From the NCBI GenBank assembly GCA_002307215.1, contig DBTU01000026.1, positions 5,706-69,705 on the forward strand: a stretch of DNA of 64,000 nucleotides, given 5' to 3'. The notes beneath the pieces are model-generated. The model did no database searches and was not told the origin of the DNA. It was given only the letters and a program-made list of their open reading frames with translations. Positions within the stretch are counted from its first letter, which is position 1, and the number at the start of each line of letters is the position of its first letter. The stretch is from Lachnoclostridium sp. UBA1308. GTDB taxonomy: Bacteria; Bacillota; Clostridia; Lachnospirales; Lachnospiraceae. Below are positions 27,318 to 36,195 of this stretch, piece by piece. A program made the translations under genes and the position numbers.

Positions 27318-28268
27318 ATGAATCAACTGATAACCATTGGCGAGACTATGCTTTCCCTTGTTCCAAAGGAACAGACACCATTACGTTATGGCCCTGATTT
27401 AGGAATGCATATTGCGGGAGCTGAAAGCAATACAGCAATCGGGGTACAAAAACTAGGGCATTCCGCTGCTCATATAACCCGGGTTGGGGATGATAGTTTC
27501 GGACGGTATTTGTTAAGGATGCTTCGTGCAGAAGGTGTGGATACATCCTATGTCAAGGTTGATCAGGAGTATCCTACGGGTATTATGTTTAAGGAATTTT
27601 TGCCTGGTAACAAGACTTCAATACAATACTATAGGTCGAATTCTGCGGCTTCCCACCTGAGTACATCGGACATTCCGGAAGAAGCCATATCACAAGCTGA
27701 AATTATCCATTTAACAGGCATTACCCCTATATTAAGTGAATCATGCCGGCAAATGATCTTCCATATACTTGAAATTGCAGTTGCAAGTCACAGCGCAATA
27801 AGTTTTGATCCGAACATAAGAAAGAAATTATGGAAAAACTGCGATTATCGTCCGCTTATGAAGGAGATTATCACAAAATCTTCTTATGTGCTGATTGGGC
27901 TGGATGAGGCTTTAGCTTTATATGATACAGATAATATTCAAAGATTATCCAAGCTTATTTTTTCTTCCGGTAAGTTGCAGTCTCTTGCAATTAAAAACGG
28001 AAGCGGTGGTGCATGGGTATGCAATTTAGATCGGCAGCTTTTTATTCCACCGGTATCCTGTCACTGTATAGATTCAGTGGGGGCCGGAGATGCCTTTAAT
28101 GCAGGTTTTCTGGCCGGTATTCTGGAAGGGAAACCACTGGAAGTATGCGGTACGATTGGTGCTGTTTCCGGAGCTCTCGTAACAGAAACCATGGGCGACA
28201 TTGAGGGAATGGTTGATGAGCGGGATGTTCATAATGCTTTGAACCATATTGACATTGCTTACAGATAA
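27318..28268 (+). CDS. kdgK: PfkB-family 2-keto-3-deoxy sugar-acid kinase
   Basis: A 316-residue ribokinase-like kinase. The N-terminal ITIGETMLSLVP and AGAESNTAIGVQKLG sugar-binding segments and the C-terminal DSVGAGDAFNAGFLAG (anion hole and catalytic Asp) are clear. ISFDPNIRKKLW matches the KDG kinase subgroup. ATG follows GGAAGGTGATGAAAA. Between a sugar-acid dehydratase and an aldolase, the expected reaction is ATP-dependent phosphorylation of 2-keto-3-deoxy-gluconate or -galactonate at C6. The exact epimer cannot be read from sequence. Confidence 0.88.
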   Translation: MNQLITIGETMLSLVPKEQTPLRYGPDLGMHIAGAESNTAIGVQKLGHSAAHITRVGDDSFGRYLLRMLRAEGVDTSYVKVDQEYPTGIMFKEFLPGNKTSIQYYRSNSAASHLSTSDIPEEAISQAEIIHLTGITPILSESCRQMIFHILEIAVASHSAISFDPNIRKKLWKNCDYRPLMKEIITKSSYVLIGLDEALALYDTDNIQRLSKLIFSSGKLQSLAIKNGSGGAWVCNLDRQLFIPPVSCHCIDSVGAGDAFNAGFLAGILEGKPLEVCGTIGAVSGALVTETMGDIEGMVDERDVHNALNHIDIAYR

Positions 28269-28293
28269 GAACTTTTATCAGAGAGGTATTAGG

Positions 28294-28926
28294 ATGAGGA
28301 AATTAATAAAACAACAACCGGTTATTGCTATTTTACGTCATACACCGGAAGATGATCTAGAAAATTATGTAAACTGTCTATATGAAGGAGGACTTCGTTC
28401 CTTTGAAGTTTCATTTAGTACTAAAAATGCCATTTCCCAATTGAAATGGATGAAACTGCATATGCCAAAAGATGCTTTTATCGGTGCCGGAACAATTCTT
28501 ACAGAAGAAAATGCTGCCATTGCAGCAGATACAGGTGCTGATTTCCTTCTATCCCCTTCAACAAATGAAAAGGTTTTAAAATTTTGTGCAAATCATGATA
28601 TTCGATTTTTACCCGGTGTATATTCGCCTACAGAAGTAAGTATATGTCTTGCATATGGTTACTCCACACTAAAATTATTTCCTGCCGGAGACTTACCGAA
28701 AGGTTATACAAAAAGTCTTCACGGACCTTATCCGGATACGGAATATGTAGCTGTTGGAGGGATTTCACCGGTAACCGCGGCGCAGTATTTAGAGGAGGGC
28801 TTTGTAGGAGTCGGCATAGGTAGCTCATTGGTTGACAGACAGCTGTTAGCGGAGAAAAAATGGTCTGAGATTTCAGGCGACATCAAAACCTTCTTAAAAG
28901 GGTTAAGAAAGGATCAATTATTATGA
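28294..28926 (+). CDS. Class I KDPG/KDPGal-type aldolase
   Basis: A 210-residue TIM-barrel aldolase. VIAILRH at the N-terminus, RSFEVSFST (catalytic Glu), IGAGTILTEENA, FLLSPSTNEKVLKF, LPGVYSPTE and STLKLFPA (Schiff-base Lys) match the Eda/DgoA family in order and spacing. It cleaves 2-keto-3-deoxy-6-phospho-gluconate or -galactonate to pyruvate and glyceraldehyde 3-phosphate. ATG 28294 follows AGAGAGGTATT; the longer frame would overlap the kinase gene. Its stop overlaps the next start (ATGA), so aldolase and dehydratase are coupled. With DgoD next door the galactonate version is likely. Confidence 0.9.
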   Translation: MRKLIKQQPVIAILRHTPEDDLENYVNCLYEGGLRSFEVSFSTKNAISQLKWMKLHMPKDAFIGAGTILTEENAAIAADTGADFLLSPSTNEKVLKFCANHDIRFLPGVYSPTEVSICLAYGYSTLKLFPAGDLPKGYTKSLHGPYPDTEYVAVGGISPVTAAQYLEEGFVGVGIGSSLVDRQLLAEKKWSEISGDIKTFLKGLRKDQLL

Positions 28927-30071
28927 AGATTACAAAGGTATCTGCTTATTTAGTGCGGCCGCGCTGGTGTTTTGTTGAAATAGAAACGAATGACGGGTAT
29001 ACCGGATGGGGAGAAGCGGTTATTGAAGGAAAAGCATCAACTGTAAAAGCATGTGTAGAAGAAATGACCGAATATTTAATCGGGGCTAATCCTTTCAACA
29101 TTGAAGATATATGGACACTCTTATACCGAGGTGCTTTTTACAGGGGAGGTCCGGTTATTATGAGTGCAATTGCTGGAATTGACCAGGCATTATGGGATAT
29201 TAAGGGAAAGTGTTTTAATGTACCGGTTTATGAATTAATGGGAGGGAAATGCCGTGATAAAATGAAGGTGTATTCCTGGATTGGCGGAGACCGTCCCTCG
29301 GATGTAGCAGCAGCAGCTAAGGAAAGGCTGAAGGCAGGATTTAAAGCAATTAAGATGAACGCAACTGAAGAAATGGGCTTTATTGACAGCTATGACAAGA
29401 TTGATCTTGTTTTGGAAAGGGTTGCATCAATACGGGAAAGTACAGGAAAAAACTTTGGAATTGCCATCGATTTTCATGGCAGGGTACATAAACCAATGGC
29501 TAGAATCCTTGCAAAAAAACTAGAGGAATTTGACCCTATGTTTTTGGAAGAACCGGTTTTATGCGAAAATATGGAGGATTTCAAAGAGATTGCTGCCAGC
29601 TGCAATATTCCCATTGCCACCGGAGAGCGATTATTTTCTAGATGGGACTTTAAACGTTTATTTAGTGCAGGTGGCGTGGATATTATCCAGCCGGATCTGT
29701 CACATGCAGGAGGCATTACTGAAGTAAAGAAAATCGCATCCATGGCTGAAGCCCATGATATTGCATTGGCACCCCATTGTCCATTGGGACCAATTGCGTT
29801 GTCTGCTTGCCTTCAGGTCGATGCAACCTGTTATAATGCAGTAATTCAAGAGCAGAGTATTGGCATCCATTATAATATTGGGAAGAGTGTGCTGGATTAT
29901 ATTACAAACCCAGAAGATTTTTTATTTAAGGATGGTTATGTGAACTTTCCAAAACTTCCGGGACTTGGAGTCTCAATTAATAAAGAGCTGGTAATAAAAG
30001 AAAATGCGGCACCTCATCACTGGAAAAATCCTATTTGGCGAAATGAAGATGGCTCCATTGCTGAATGGTAA
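28923..30071 (+). CDS. dgoD: D-galactonate dehydratase-like enzyme
   Basis: A 382-residue enolase-superfamily dehydratase that follows the DgoD pattern throughout: start MKITKVSAYLVRPRW, capping motifs YRGAFYRGGP and GIDQALWDIKGK, WIGGDRPSDV, IDFHGRVHKPMA, FLEEPVLCEN, ATGERLFSRWDFK, QPDLSHAGGITE, APHCPLGPIAL and the C-terminal WRNEDGSIAEW. Expected reaction: D-galactonate to 2-keto-3-deoxy-galactonate, in the cytoplasm, Mg-dependent. Its start overlaps the aldolase stop. It is the last intact gene of the catabolic operon; a truncated SDR gene follows immediately. Confidence 0.9.
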   Translation: MKITKVSAYLVRPRWCFVEIETNDGYTGWGEAVIEGKASTVKACVEEMTEYLIGANPFNIEDIWTLLYRGAFYRGGPVIMSAIAGIDQALWDIKGKCFNVPVYELMGGKCRDKMKVYSWIGGDRPSDVAAAAKERLKAGFKAIKMNATEEMGFIDSYDKIDLVLERVASIRESTGKNFGIAIDFHGRVHKPMARILAKKLEEFDPMFLEEPVLCENMEDFKEIAASCNIPIATGERLFSRWDFKRLFSAGGVDIIQPDLSHAGGITEVKKIASMAEAHDIALAPHCPLGPIALSACLQVDATCYNAVIQEQSIGIHYNIGKSVLDYITNPEDFLFKDGYVNFPKLPGLGVSINKELVIKENAAPHHWKNPIWRNEDGSIAEW

Positions 30072-30129
30072 AGTAGTTTCGAATCATCATATTTGCGTAT
30101 CATGTCCATTAAAGCCCTTGAGCATGGAA

Positions 30130-30603
30130 ATAAATGCTTCAAGTTCTGAAGCATCACGCAACCACGGCGAATTAAAATTACCGGAAGATTTGACGGATAT
30201 TTCTGAGTTCACCGCCCGAGGTTCCTCCATGATTTACGGAAAGACGAAGCTGCTGAATATTATGTTTACGGAGGAGCTAGGACGTCAGCTTGCAGGGAAC
30301 AGTGTTACGGTTAATGCACTTAATCCCGGGTTTAATGTTACAGGTCTTGGCCGCGAATTGGGATTTGCTTCAGTCCTTGCTAAAGTATTAAATACTTTTC
30401 ATATAGGTGATCCACGAAAAGGGGCTGATATTATTATTCGTTTGGCAACAGATGCACAGTTTGAAGGAGTGACGGGGGGTTACTATAACGTCGGTACCGG
30501 AAAACCCATACTACCGATTTGTCCTGCCGGTGATACCTCTATGCAAATTAACCTGTGGAAGGCTACAGAAAACTTACTGAAACAAAAAGGCTATCTTGAT
30601 TAA
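30130..30603 (+). pseudogene. 5'-truncated short-chain dehydrogenase/reductase
   Basis: The frame encodes the C-terminal half of an SDR: a Ser-rich strand (INASSSEASRNHG), the catalytic YxxxK as YGKTK, then VTVNALNPGFNVTGLG, the usual strand and loop after the active site. The N-terminal Rossmann part with the NAD(P)-binding TGxxxGIG is absent, and the open frame upstream merely overlaps the end of the dehydratase gene in another frame. The gene has lost its 5' half, probably by a deletion ending near 30130. Confidence 0.75.
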
Positions 30604-30667
30604 GATTACATTCATCATAAAATTTTGTACCATGTCTAAGATTACATTTTAGTAAAGTAAATTTTGA

Positions 30668-30696
30668 TTGACAAAATGAAACTCACTGTATATATT
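30668..30696 (+). promoter_or_regulatory. Predicted sigma-A promoter of the T-box/leuA transcript
   Basis: A perfect -35 TTGACA (30668-30673) and TATATT (30691-30696) are separated by 17 bases, just before the T-box Stem I. Confidence 0.8.
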
Positions 30697-30714
30697 ATAT
30701 TAATATAAGAAAAA

Positions 30715-30957
30715 GACGTTGAAAAGGAATAGTAGCTGTCGGATAATTTTCAGAGACCTGTTGGTTGGTGTGAAACAGGAATTAGAAAATAGCGAACTCG
30801 CCTTCGAGTTACTGGCTGAAATTAAGTAGGCCATGTCGGAAGCCCACCGTTATAAGGGATAGATATCGGTTTTTATTGTACCTGTATTGAATCACACAAT
30901 ATAGAGTGGTGTAGCAGATATAACTTCTGTCTCTTTTGGAGATAGAAGTTTTTTTAT
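30715..30957 (+). ncRNA. T-box leader 1 (complete, Stem I to terminator)
   Basis: Stem I landmarks are present: agtagc near 30731, the ggttggtg AG-bulge/loop region at about 30772, and the gcgaactcgcc specifier-side segment near 30792. Downstream are agtagg (30825) and ccgttat (30847) of the Stem II/IIA region. The T-box proper, agagtggt (30903-30910), lacks the usual accgcg, reading gtagcaga instead. A terminator (30922-30957) follows. The CTC inside gaactcgcc could be a Leu specifier, fitting leuA downstream, but I cannot fold the loop with certainty. Confidence 0.8.
30922..30957 (+). terminator. Terminator of T-box leader 1
   Basis: aacttctgtctc pairs with gagatagaagtt around a five-base loop and is followed by seven T residues. 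The left arm overlaps the region that would form the antiterminator. Confidence 0.8.
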
Positions 30958-30997
30958 TTATCTACAAGGAAAAGCAGTTTATTTTTAAGCTGTTTTT

Positions 30998-31113
30998 GCA
31001 CCGTTACAATATAGGGTATCGAGAAAGTGCATACTTCATTGTATGAATTAGAGTGGTACCGCGGAAAGCTCCCTTTTCGTCTCTTATTATCATAAGAGAT
31101 GGAGGGAGCTTTT
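30998..31113 (+). ncRNA. T-box leader 2, antiterminator/terminator half only
   Basis: After a short AT-rich spacer, accgttac, a Stem III hairpin (gtgcatac / gtatgaat) and the canonical T-box gagtggtaccgcgg (31051-31064) occur, then a strong terminator with arms aagctccc and gggagctt (31066-31111) and T-run. Only about 40 bases separate it from terminator 1, too few for a Stem I, so this second unit has no specifier domain of its own. It directly precedes leuA. Confidence 0.82.
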
Positions 31114-31145
31114 CCATACTCAATTAATATAAGGAGGAAGTTATT

Positions 31146-32672
31146 ATGTCAAGAAAAATTTATGTATTCGACACAACGTTAAGAGATGGAGAGCAGGTAC
31201 CCGGAGCAAAGCTCAATTTAGAAGAAAAGTTGGATATCGCGGTACAGATTGCTAAATGTAAGGTGGATATGATGGAGGTGGGTTTTCCGTCGTCCTCTCA
31301 AGGAGATTTTGAAGCAGTAAAGGCAATCAGTAAAAAAATTGGTCAGGATATATGTATTGCAGCATTAGGAAGGGCCGTTGAATCAGATATTGATTCTATT
31401 TATCAGAGTATTCGAGATGCGCAGAACCCCTTGATTCATATCGTACTTGGTTCCTCCGAGGTGCATGTAGCAAAGAAGTTTCGTAAAACACCCGAACAGG
31501 TGATTGAAATGGGAGCGGCAGCTGTGAAGTATGCTAAAAAGTATCTTCCGCAAGTACAGTATTCCTTAGAAGATGCCAGTCGGTCTGATTTTGAATATAT
31601 GTGGAAGACCATAGAAGCAGTGGTAAAAGCGGGTGCTACCATCATAAATATACCGGACACTGTGGGCTTTGCTGTTCCGGAACAATTCGGTCAGTTAATC
31701 TATCGGATGAATGATAGACTGAAAAACCTAGATCCAAAGGTTTTATTAAGTGTTCACTGTCATAATGATACCGGACTGGCAACAGCGAACACTTTGGCTG
31801 CGGTACGGAACGGAGCGGATAAAGTGGAATGTACCATTAATGGAATCGGGGAGAGAGCAGGTAATACTTCACTTGAGGAAGTAGTCATGGGAATTAAGTT
31901 GCATGAGGATTATTATGGCGGTCATACGACAATAGAGACACGCAAAATTTACGAGACTTCACGTATGGTTAGTGCTACGATGGGACTGGATGTACAGGTC
32001 AATAAAGCGATAACCGGAGAAAATGCATTTGCTCATTCCTCGGGTATACATCAAGATGGGCTATTAAAATCTAAGGATGTATATGAAATTATGGATCCGC
32101 AAACAGTGGGAGCTCCGCCGATGGAAATTGTATTAACGGCAAGATCCGGCAGACACGCATTTTTGCATGTAATTAATCGATTGGGGTTCGAGATACAAGA
32201 GGAACATGTTCCAGAAATCTTCCAGAAATTTTTAAGTATGGCGGACCAAAAAAAAGAAATATATGATAATGACATATTAGATTTATTCGAAAACTGTACG
32301 AATGTAAAAAGTATATCCTGCAAGGAATTGTGGAAATTGGAGGAATATCAGATCATGGCAACCGGCACTTTACCCACGGCTACTGTAAAGTTAGTAAAGG
32401 GTAAGAAAGAAGTAGTGACCAGTAATACCGGGTCGGGAGTAATAGATGCATTGTATAGTTCGATTATTGATGCTGTACAATATTCAATTGAATTAATTGA
32501 TTACCGTATTCATAATTTGGGTAGAGGGAAAGGAAGTCTAGGTAAGGTGACTACGCAAATCAGATATCAGGATAAAATGTATTATGGAAAAGCCATCGAA
32601 CAGGATGTTATGAAGGCCAGTGCACTTGCATTTATCAATGCAGTCAATAAGATTATTTTAGAGGAGGAGTGA
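31146..32672 (+). CDS. leuA: 2-isopropylmalate synthase
   Basis: A 508-residue enzyme of the DRE-TIM family. The N-terminal barrel has FDTTLRDGEQVPGA (catalytic Arg-Asp pair), VDMMEVGFPSSS, SVHCHNDTGLA (metal His residues) and GIGERAGN, and the accessory domain has GENAFAHSSGIHQDG. The C-terminal ~120 residues form the LeuA regulatory dimer domain. It condenses acetyl-CoA with 2-oxoisovalerate, the first step of leucine synthesis. ATG follows TAAGGAGGAAGTTATT. Tandem T-box elements upstream indicate control by uncharged tRNA, most likely tRNA-Leu. leuB/C/D are not adjacent. Confidence 0.93.
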   Translation: MSRKIYVFDTTLRDGEQVPGAKLNLEEKLDIAVQIAKCKVDMMEVGFPSSSQGDFEAVKAISKKIGQDICIAALGRAVESDIDSIYQSIRDAQNPLIHIVLGSSEVHVAKKFRKTPEQVIEMGAAAVKYAKKYLPQVQYSLEDASRSDFEYMWKTIEAVVKAGATIINIPDTVGFAVPEQFGQLIYRMNDRLKNLDPKVLLSVHCHNDTGLATANTLAAVRNGADKVECTINGIGERAGNTSLEEVVMGIKLHEDYYGGHTTIETRKIYETSRMVSATMGLDVQVNKAITGENAFAHSSGIHQDGLLKSKDVYEIMDPQTVGAPPMEIVLTARSGRHAFLHVINRLGFEIQEEHVPEIFQKFLSMADQKKEIYDNDILDLFENCTNVKSISCKELWKLEEYQIMATGTLPTATVKLVKGKKEVVTSNTGSGVIDALYSSIIDAVQYSIELIDYRIHNLGRGKGSLGKVTTQIRYQDKMYYGKAIEQDVMKASALAFINAVNKIILEEE

Positions 32673-32680
32673 AGAATAAA

Positions 32681-33052
32681 ATGATGACAGTTAAAACCAT
32701 AGAAAAAAATAATACGATAATCGCAATTGTACAAAGTGAGGAGCTACTAATAACAGATGTTCAGTCTGCCTTAGATTTTGTTGCAAGCATAGCATATGAA
32801 ATGGATTGTAATTACATTATTCTGAACAAAGAGGCAATTACTGAGGATTTCTTTGTACTAAGCACTCGTCTTGCCGGAGACATACTTCAAAAGTTCATTA
32901 ACTATTATATCAAGTTTGCTGTTGTCGGCGAATTCGCTCATTATACGAGTAAACCGTTAAAAGACTTTATGTATGAGAGCAACCGGGGCAAGGATGTATT
33001 TTTTGTTGGCACAGAAGAAGAAGCAATTACGAAATTGATTACTGTAAAATGA
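32681..33052 (+). CDS. DUF4180-family protein
   Basis: A 123-residue small soluble protein matching the DUF4180 pattern: ITDVQSALDFVASIAYE, IILNKEAITEDFF, RLAGDILQKFINYYIKFAVVG and the C-terminal KDFMYESNRGKDVFFV. The function of this family is not established. ATG 32681 (or the next ATG at 32684) is favoured over GTG 32669, because GAGGAGGAG at 32661-32669 would overlap the latter. It starts nine bases after the leuA stop and is thus co-transcribed and T-box controlled, which may be incidental. Confidence 0.8.
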   Translation: MMTVKTIEKNNTIIAIVQSEELLITDVQSALDFVASIAYEMDCNYIILNKEAITEDFFVLSTRLAGDILQKFINYYIKFAVVGEFAHYTSKPLKDFMYESNRGKDVFFVGTEEEAITKLITVK

Positions 33053-33130
33053 ACCAAACTCATTATCATTACAATAATAGATAAGAGGTTATGATACAGG
33101 CATTTTAAATCCGGAAAGGGGACAGTACGA

Positions 33131-33340
33131 ATGACAATAGATGAATTGAATTATTTCATCATAGAATATGGAAAGCTTCTGTATGTTTTTTACTGTAATC
33201 TTTGCGGAGATAGAATGGAAGCAGATGATTTGTATCAAGACACCATCTTAAAAGCTGTTGAGTTACGCCACAGACAGGAGAAAGGAAAAGATGGAGCTGT
33301 TTATCTTAGTAACCTTTCTTGTGGGATTATCTATGGCTAA
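33131..33340 (+). pseudogene. Truncated ECF-type sigma factor (region 2 only)
   Basis: The 69-residue frame begins MTIDELNYFIIEYGKLLYVF and includes MEADDLYQDTILKAVE, the region 2.1-2.2 helices of ECF sigma factors. It then passes into unrelated residues (GKDGAVYLSNLSCG) and stops; region 4 is absent. ATG follows GGAAAGGGG. An internal deletion near 33280 has removed the promoter-recognition half. It cannot act as a sigma factor in this form. Confidence 0.7.
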
Positions 33341-33413
33341 AGTAAAGATAGAAAAAGGGAATAGAGAGCATCTGGTACCCATCACCGAGATTCCTGTCAG
33401 CAACCGTCCCTAG
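33291..33413 (+). CDS. 40-codon membrane peptide ORF overlapping the sigma remnant
   Basis: In another frame, ATG 33291 follows GGAGAAAGGAAAAG and encodes a hydrophobic N-terminus (ELFILVTFLVGLSMA) with a charged tail ending VSNRP. It may be a remnant of a gene once coupled to the sigma factor, or a small membrane peptide. No family is recognised. Confidence 0.25.
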   Translation: MELFILVTFLVGLSMAKVKIEKGNREHLVPITEIPVSNRP

Positions 33414-33510
33414 GACGATACAGCGAAAAACATTCCTCTAGTATTGAGCTTTACAATTCAACAAGGTTGAACTATAATAAACATTATAGAATTAAGAAGT
33501 TGGAGCTACT

Positions 33511-34392
33511 ATGTATTATATCTATGTGATTGTCGCTTCACTGATGTGGAGCTTTGTTGGGATTATGGTCAAAACGGCTTCGGGTATGGTAGACAGCAGT
33601 ATGATTACGCTGTGCCGGTTTCTCTTTGGAGCTGCTTTTCTGGCATGCTTTTTGTTGTTGAAGAAGAAAAGGCTCCGAGTATTCTGGCGGGATAAATGGA
33701 TTTGGATCGGTGTCGTTGGGAAGAGCGGCAATTATATCTTTGAAAACATTGCAATTACCATGGGTTTTGTATATGGAAATATTGTTGTATGGCCTGTACA
33801 GGCAATTTTTCTGGCGGCCATATCTGTTATATTTTTTAAAGAAAAAATGTATTTACGAAAAGTAATGGCTGTTATCTTCTGTATTGCGGGGGTGATATTG
33901 ATCAGTTGGAGGGGAGTGCCGTTAAAAGAATTCTCGGGAACCAATTTAATTCCCCTGGGATTGTTCGCACTTGCTGCGATCGGCGCCGGTATTTACATCA
34001 TCAGCCAAAAAAAGCTCGTAGACAGCATGAATTCCTTAAATATGAATTTTTCTGCTTTTCTGTTGTCGTCCATCCTGACTGCAGTGCCGGTTCCATTTAC
34101 GTTCAAGGTTCCTATCGAATTCAATGTTTTGGCTATTTGTTCCTTGGTAGGCTTAGGAATCGTAACAGGAGCCAGTTTTTATCTGTACGCAGAAGCATTA
34201 AAGCGAATTCCGTTTCTGGTCGCAGTTATGATAAGCAATTCAAGTGTTATATTTACACTATTATGGGCCTGGCTATTTTACCATGAAGTAATCAATGGTT
34301 ATATGCTAGCAGGAACTGTTATCATGTTGACAGGTCTTGTTCTGATCAATATTCCGTACCGTAAACAAAAAACAACCGAAAAGGAGGAATAG
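33511..34392 (+). CDS. EamA-type (DMT superfamily) transporter
   Basis: A 293-residue protein with ten predicted helices arranged as two EamA repeats (IVASLMWSFVGIMVKTASG at the start; LGLFALAAIGAGIYIISQK opening the second). A short Lys/Glu tail follows. The family moves small metabolites such as amino acids, nucleosides or sugars across the cytoplasmic membrane. ATG follows TTGGAGCTACT. The GH39 gene starts four bases after its stop, so the two form an operon, which hints that the transporter handles a sugar or glycoside; that is inference. Confidence 0.85.
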   Translation: MYYIYVIVASLMWSFVGIMVKTASGMVDSSMITLCRFLFGAAFLACFLLLKKKRLRVFWRDKWIWIGVVGKSGNYIFENIAITMGFVYGNIVVWPVQAIFLAAISVIFFKEKMYLRKVMAVIFCIAGVILISWRGVPLKEFSGTNLIPLGLFALAAIGAGIYIISQKKLVDSMNSLNMNFSAFLLSSILTAVPVPFTFKVPIEFNVLAICSLVGLGIVTGASFYLYAEALKRIPFLVAVMISNSSVIFTLLWAWLFYHEVINGYMLAGTVIMLTGLVLINIPYRKQKTTEKEE

Positions 34393-34396
34393 ATAT

Positions 34397-36031
34397 ATGA
34401 AGAGAATACAAGTAAATGTGGATGCAGGTAATCCCTCGAATGCTTTAAATCGTACCTGGAGGTATATCGGCTATGATGAATGTAATTACACACAGGCTCC
34501 GGAGGGCAGAGAATTGCTACGCAAGTTTGGACAGCTTGAGGATGCGCCATATTATGTAAGAACGCATCACTTATTCTGCACGGGTAACACGCATGGTATA
34601 TACAAATGGGGCTCCACGAATGTATACAGGGAGGATGAACAGGGTAACCCCATCTATAATTGGGACACGGTGGATGATATTCTCGAGATTATGTTAGATA
34701 GTAACTGCAAACCGTTCTTTGAGCTTGGCTTTATGCCCATGGATTTGGTTGATCCGGAACTTTTTAAGGGAATGAACGAATGGGGGAGGTTCGGCACCTA
34801 TAAAGATAAGTTCTGGTCCTATCCACCGAAAGATTATAAGAAATGGTATGACTTGGTATATCAGCTTGTAACGCATTGTATAAATAAATTCGGAGAGGCT
34901 GAAGTACTGACCTGGTATTGGGAGTTATGGAACGAACCGGATATCTTTTATTGGAGGGGCACCTTTGATGAATTTTGTATGCTTTACGACTATACCGAAG
35001 CTGCCGTTCATTCTGTGCTGAAGACAGCAAGACTTGGCGGACCGGCAACTACGGGGCCCTCACAGGGCAGTTCGGCACATGTGTTTCTTGACAACTTCCT
35101 AGAGCATTGCGTGACCGGCAAAAACTACTATTCGGGAGAGATAGGAACCCGACTCGACTATGTTACTTTCCATGCGAAGGGCGGTGCTTTTCCCTTTCAT
35201 CAGGACGCACCAAAGGCAACTCCCTCACTCAGGAGTTTTGTCAATCAGGTTAAAGTTGGTCTGGAGACTATCAAAAAACATGGGTTTGGTGATCTTGAGG
35301 TGGTTTTATCCGAGGCTGATCCGGATGGCTGGGCAGCAGGCGGAATGTATGATAATAGGAATATGAATTTCAGAAATACCGAGTATTATGCAAGTTATGT
35401 GGCTGCAAGTTATCATTGTATTGAAAAGCTGGGCAAGGAGATGAGCATGGATGTGAGGCCTTTGGCTTGGGCATTTATGTTCGTCGGAGAAAGATGCTTT
35501 GAGGGAACCCGTACATTTTCAACGCAGGGAATCGATAAAGCCGTATTTAATTTATTCAAATTATATGCAAAAATGGGCAATAGGGCTCTATCATTTTCAT
35601 GCTCCGGTGATAAAGATGTGCTATTATATAAGGATGATTACGGCACAGATGAAGAACCCATTGTTTCCGGAATGGCGACGATTGATGACAACCGGTCCGT
35701 TCAAGTGCTGGTATTCAGCCATCATGACGATGGAGAAATCGCTTCCTGCCAGGAAGTGGAGGTAACGGTTGAACACTGTCCTTTCGACGGAAATATTAGC
35801 TGGAAGCATTATCGGATTGACGAACAACATAGCAACGCATATGCCGAATGGATTAGGCAGGGGAAACCGAAATATCCTGTCGGGCAGCAATACAGCGAAA
35901 TAAAAGCAAAGGACGCACTGGAGTTGATCGAAGTTCGAGAGGTTACAGAGGTGAAGAATGGAAGGGTGCAGATGAAATTCAACCTTCCGGCTCATGCAAT
36001 CTCGCTGATAGAAATTAGTAAGCAAGAATAA
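34397..36031 (+). CDS. GH39-family glycoside hydrolase (beta-xylosidase-like)
   Basis: A 544-residue cytoplasmic enzyme of the GH39 (clan GH-A) pattern. LNRTWRYIGYDE opens the barrel. The acid/base Glu is in ELWNEPDIF (about residue 180), and the likely nucleophile Glu is in VLSEADPDG (about 306), the spacing expected for the family. RTHHLF and TFHAKGG carry substrate-site His residues. A beta-sandwich accessory domain follows the barrel. It would release xylose or a related sugar from beta-linked oligosaccharides taken up by the cell. ATG follows GGAGGAATAGATAT. It is coupled to the upstream EamA gene. Confidence 0.87.
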   Translation: MKRIQVNVDAGNPSNALNRTWRYIGYDECNYTQAPEGRELLRKFGQLEDAPYYVRTHHLFCTGNTHGIYKWGSTNVYREDEQGNPIYNWDTVDDILEIMLDSNCKPFFELGFMPMDLVDPELFKGMNEWGRFGTYKDKFWSYPPKDYKKWYDLVYQLVTHCINKFGEAEVLTWYWELWNEPDIFYWRGTFDEFCMLYDYTEAAVHSVLKTARLGGPATTGPSQGSSAHVFLDNFLEHCVTGKNYYSGEIGTRLDYVTFHAKGGAFPFHQDAPKATPSLRSFVNQVKVGLETIKKHGFGDLEVVLSEADPDGWAAGGMYDNRNMNFRNTEYYASYVAASYHCIEKLGKEMSMDVRPLAWAFMFVGERCFEGTRTFSTQGIDKAVFNLFKLYAKMGNRALSFSCSGDKDVLLYKDDYGTDEEPIVSGMATIDDNRSVQVLVFSHHDDGEIASCQEVEVTVEHCPFDGNISWKHYRIDEQHSNAYAEWIRQGKPKYPVGQQYSEIKAKDALELIEVREVTEVKNGRVQMKFNLPAHAISLIEISKQE

Positions 36032-36060
36032 TCTAGTTTAAGTGCAGCAAAAGAGGTTAA

Positions 36061-36086
36061 AGTGAATTATGAAAACATAATTCACT
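36061..36086 (+). promoter_or_regulatory. Perfect 11-bp inverted repeat upstream of the XRE-cupin gene
   Basis: agtgaattatg and cataattcact flank loop aaaa. There is no downstream T-run, so it is either an operator for the neighbouring HTH regulator or a transcript-end hairpin after the GH39 gene. Confidence 0.55.
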
Positions 36087-36195
36087 CTTGGAAGAACTCC
36101 GGAATGAATACCATAGGGATTTCATTCTGAACTTCTTTTCTGATTATTTGAGATGCTGTGTTGTTGCGTCATGTATACAGAAATGGGGGTAAAGT

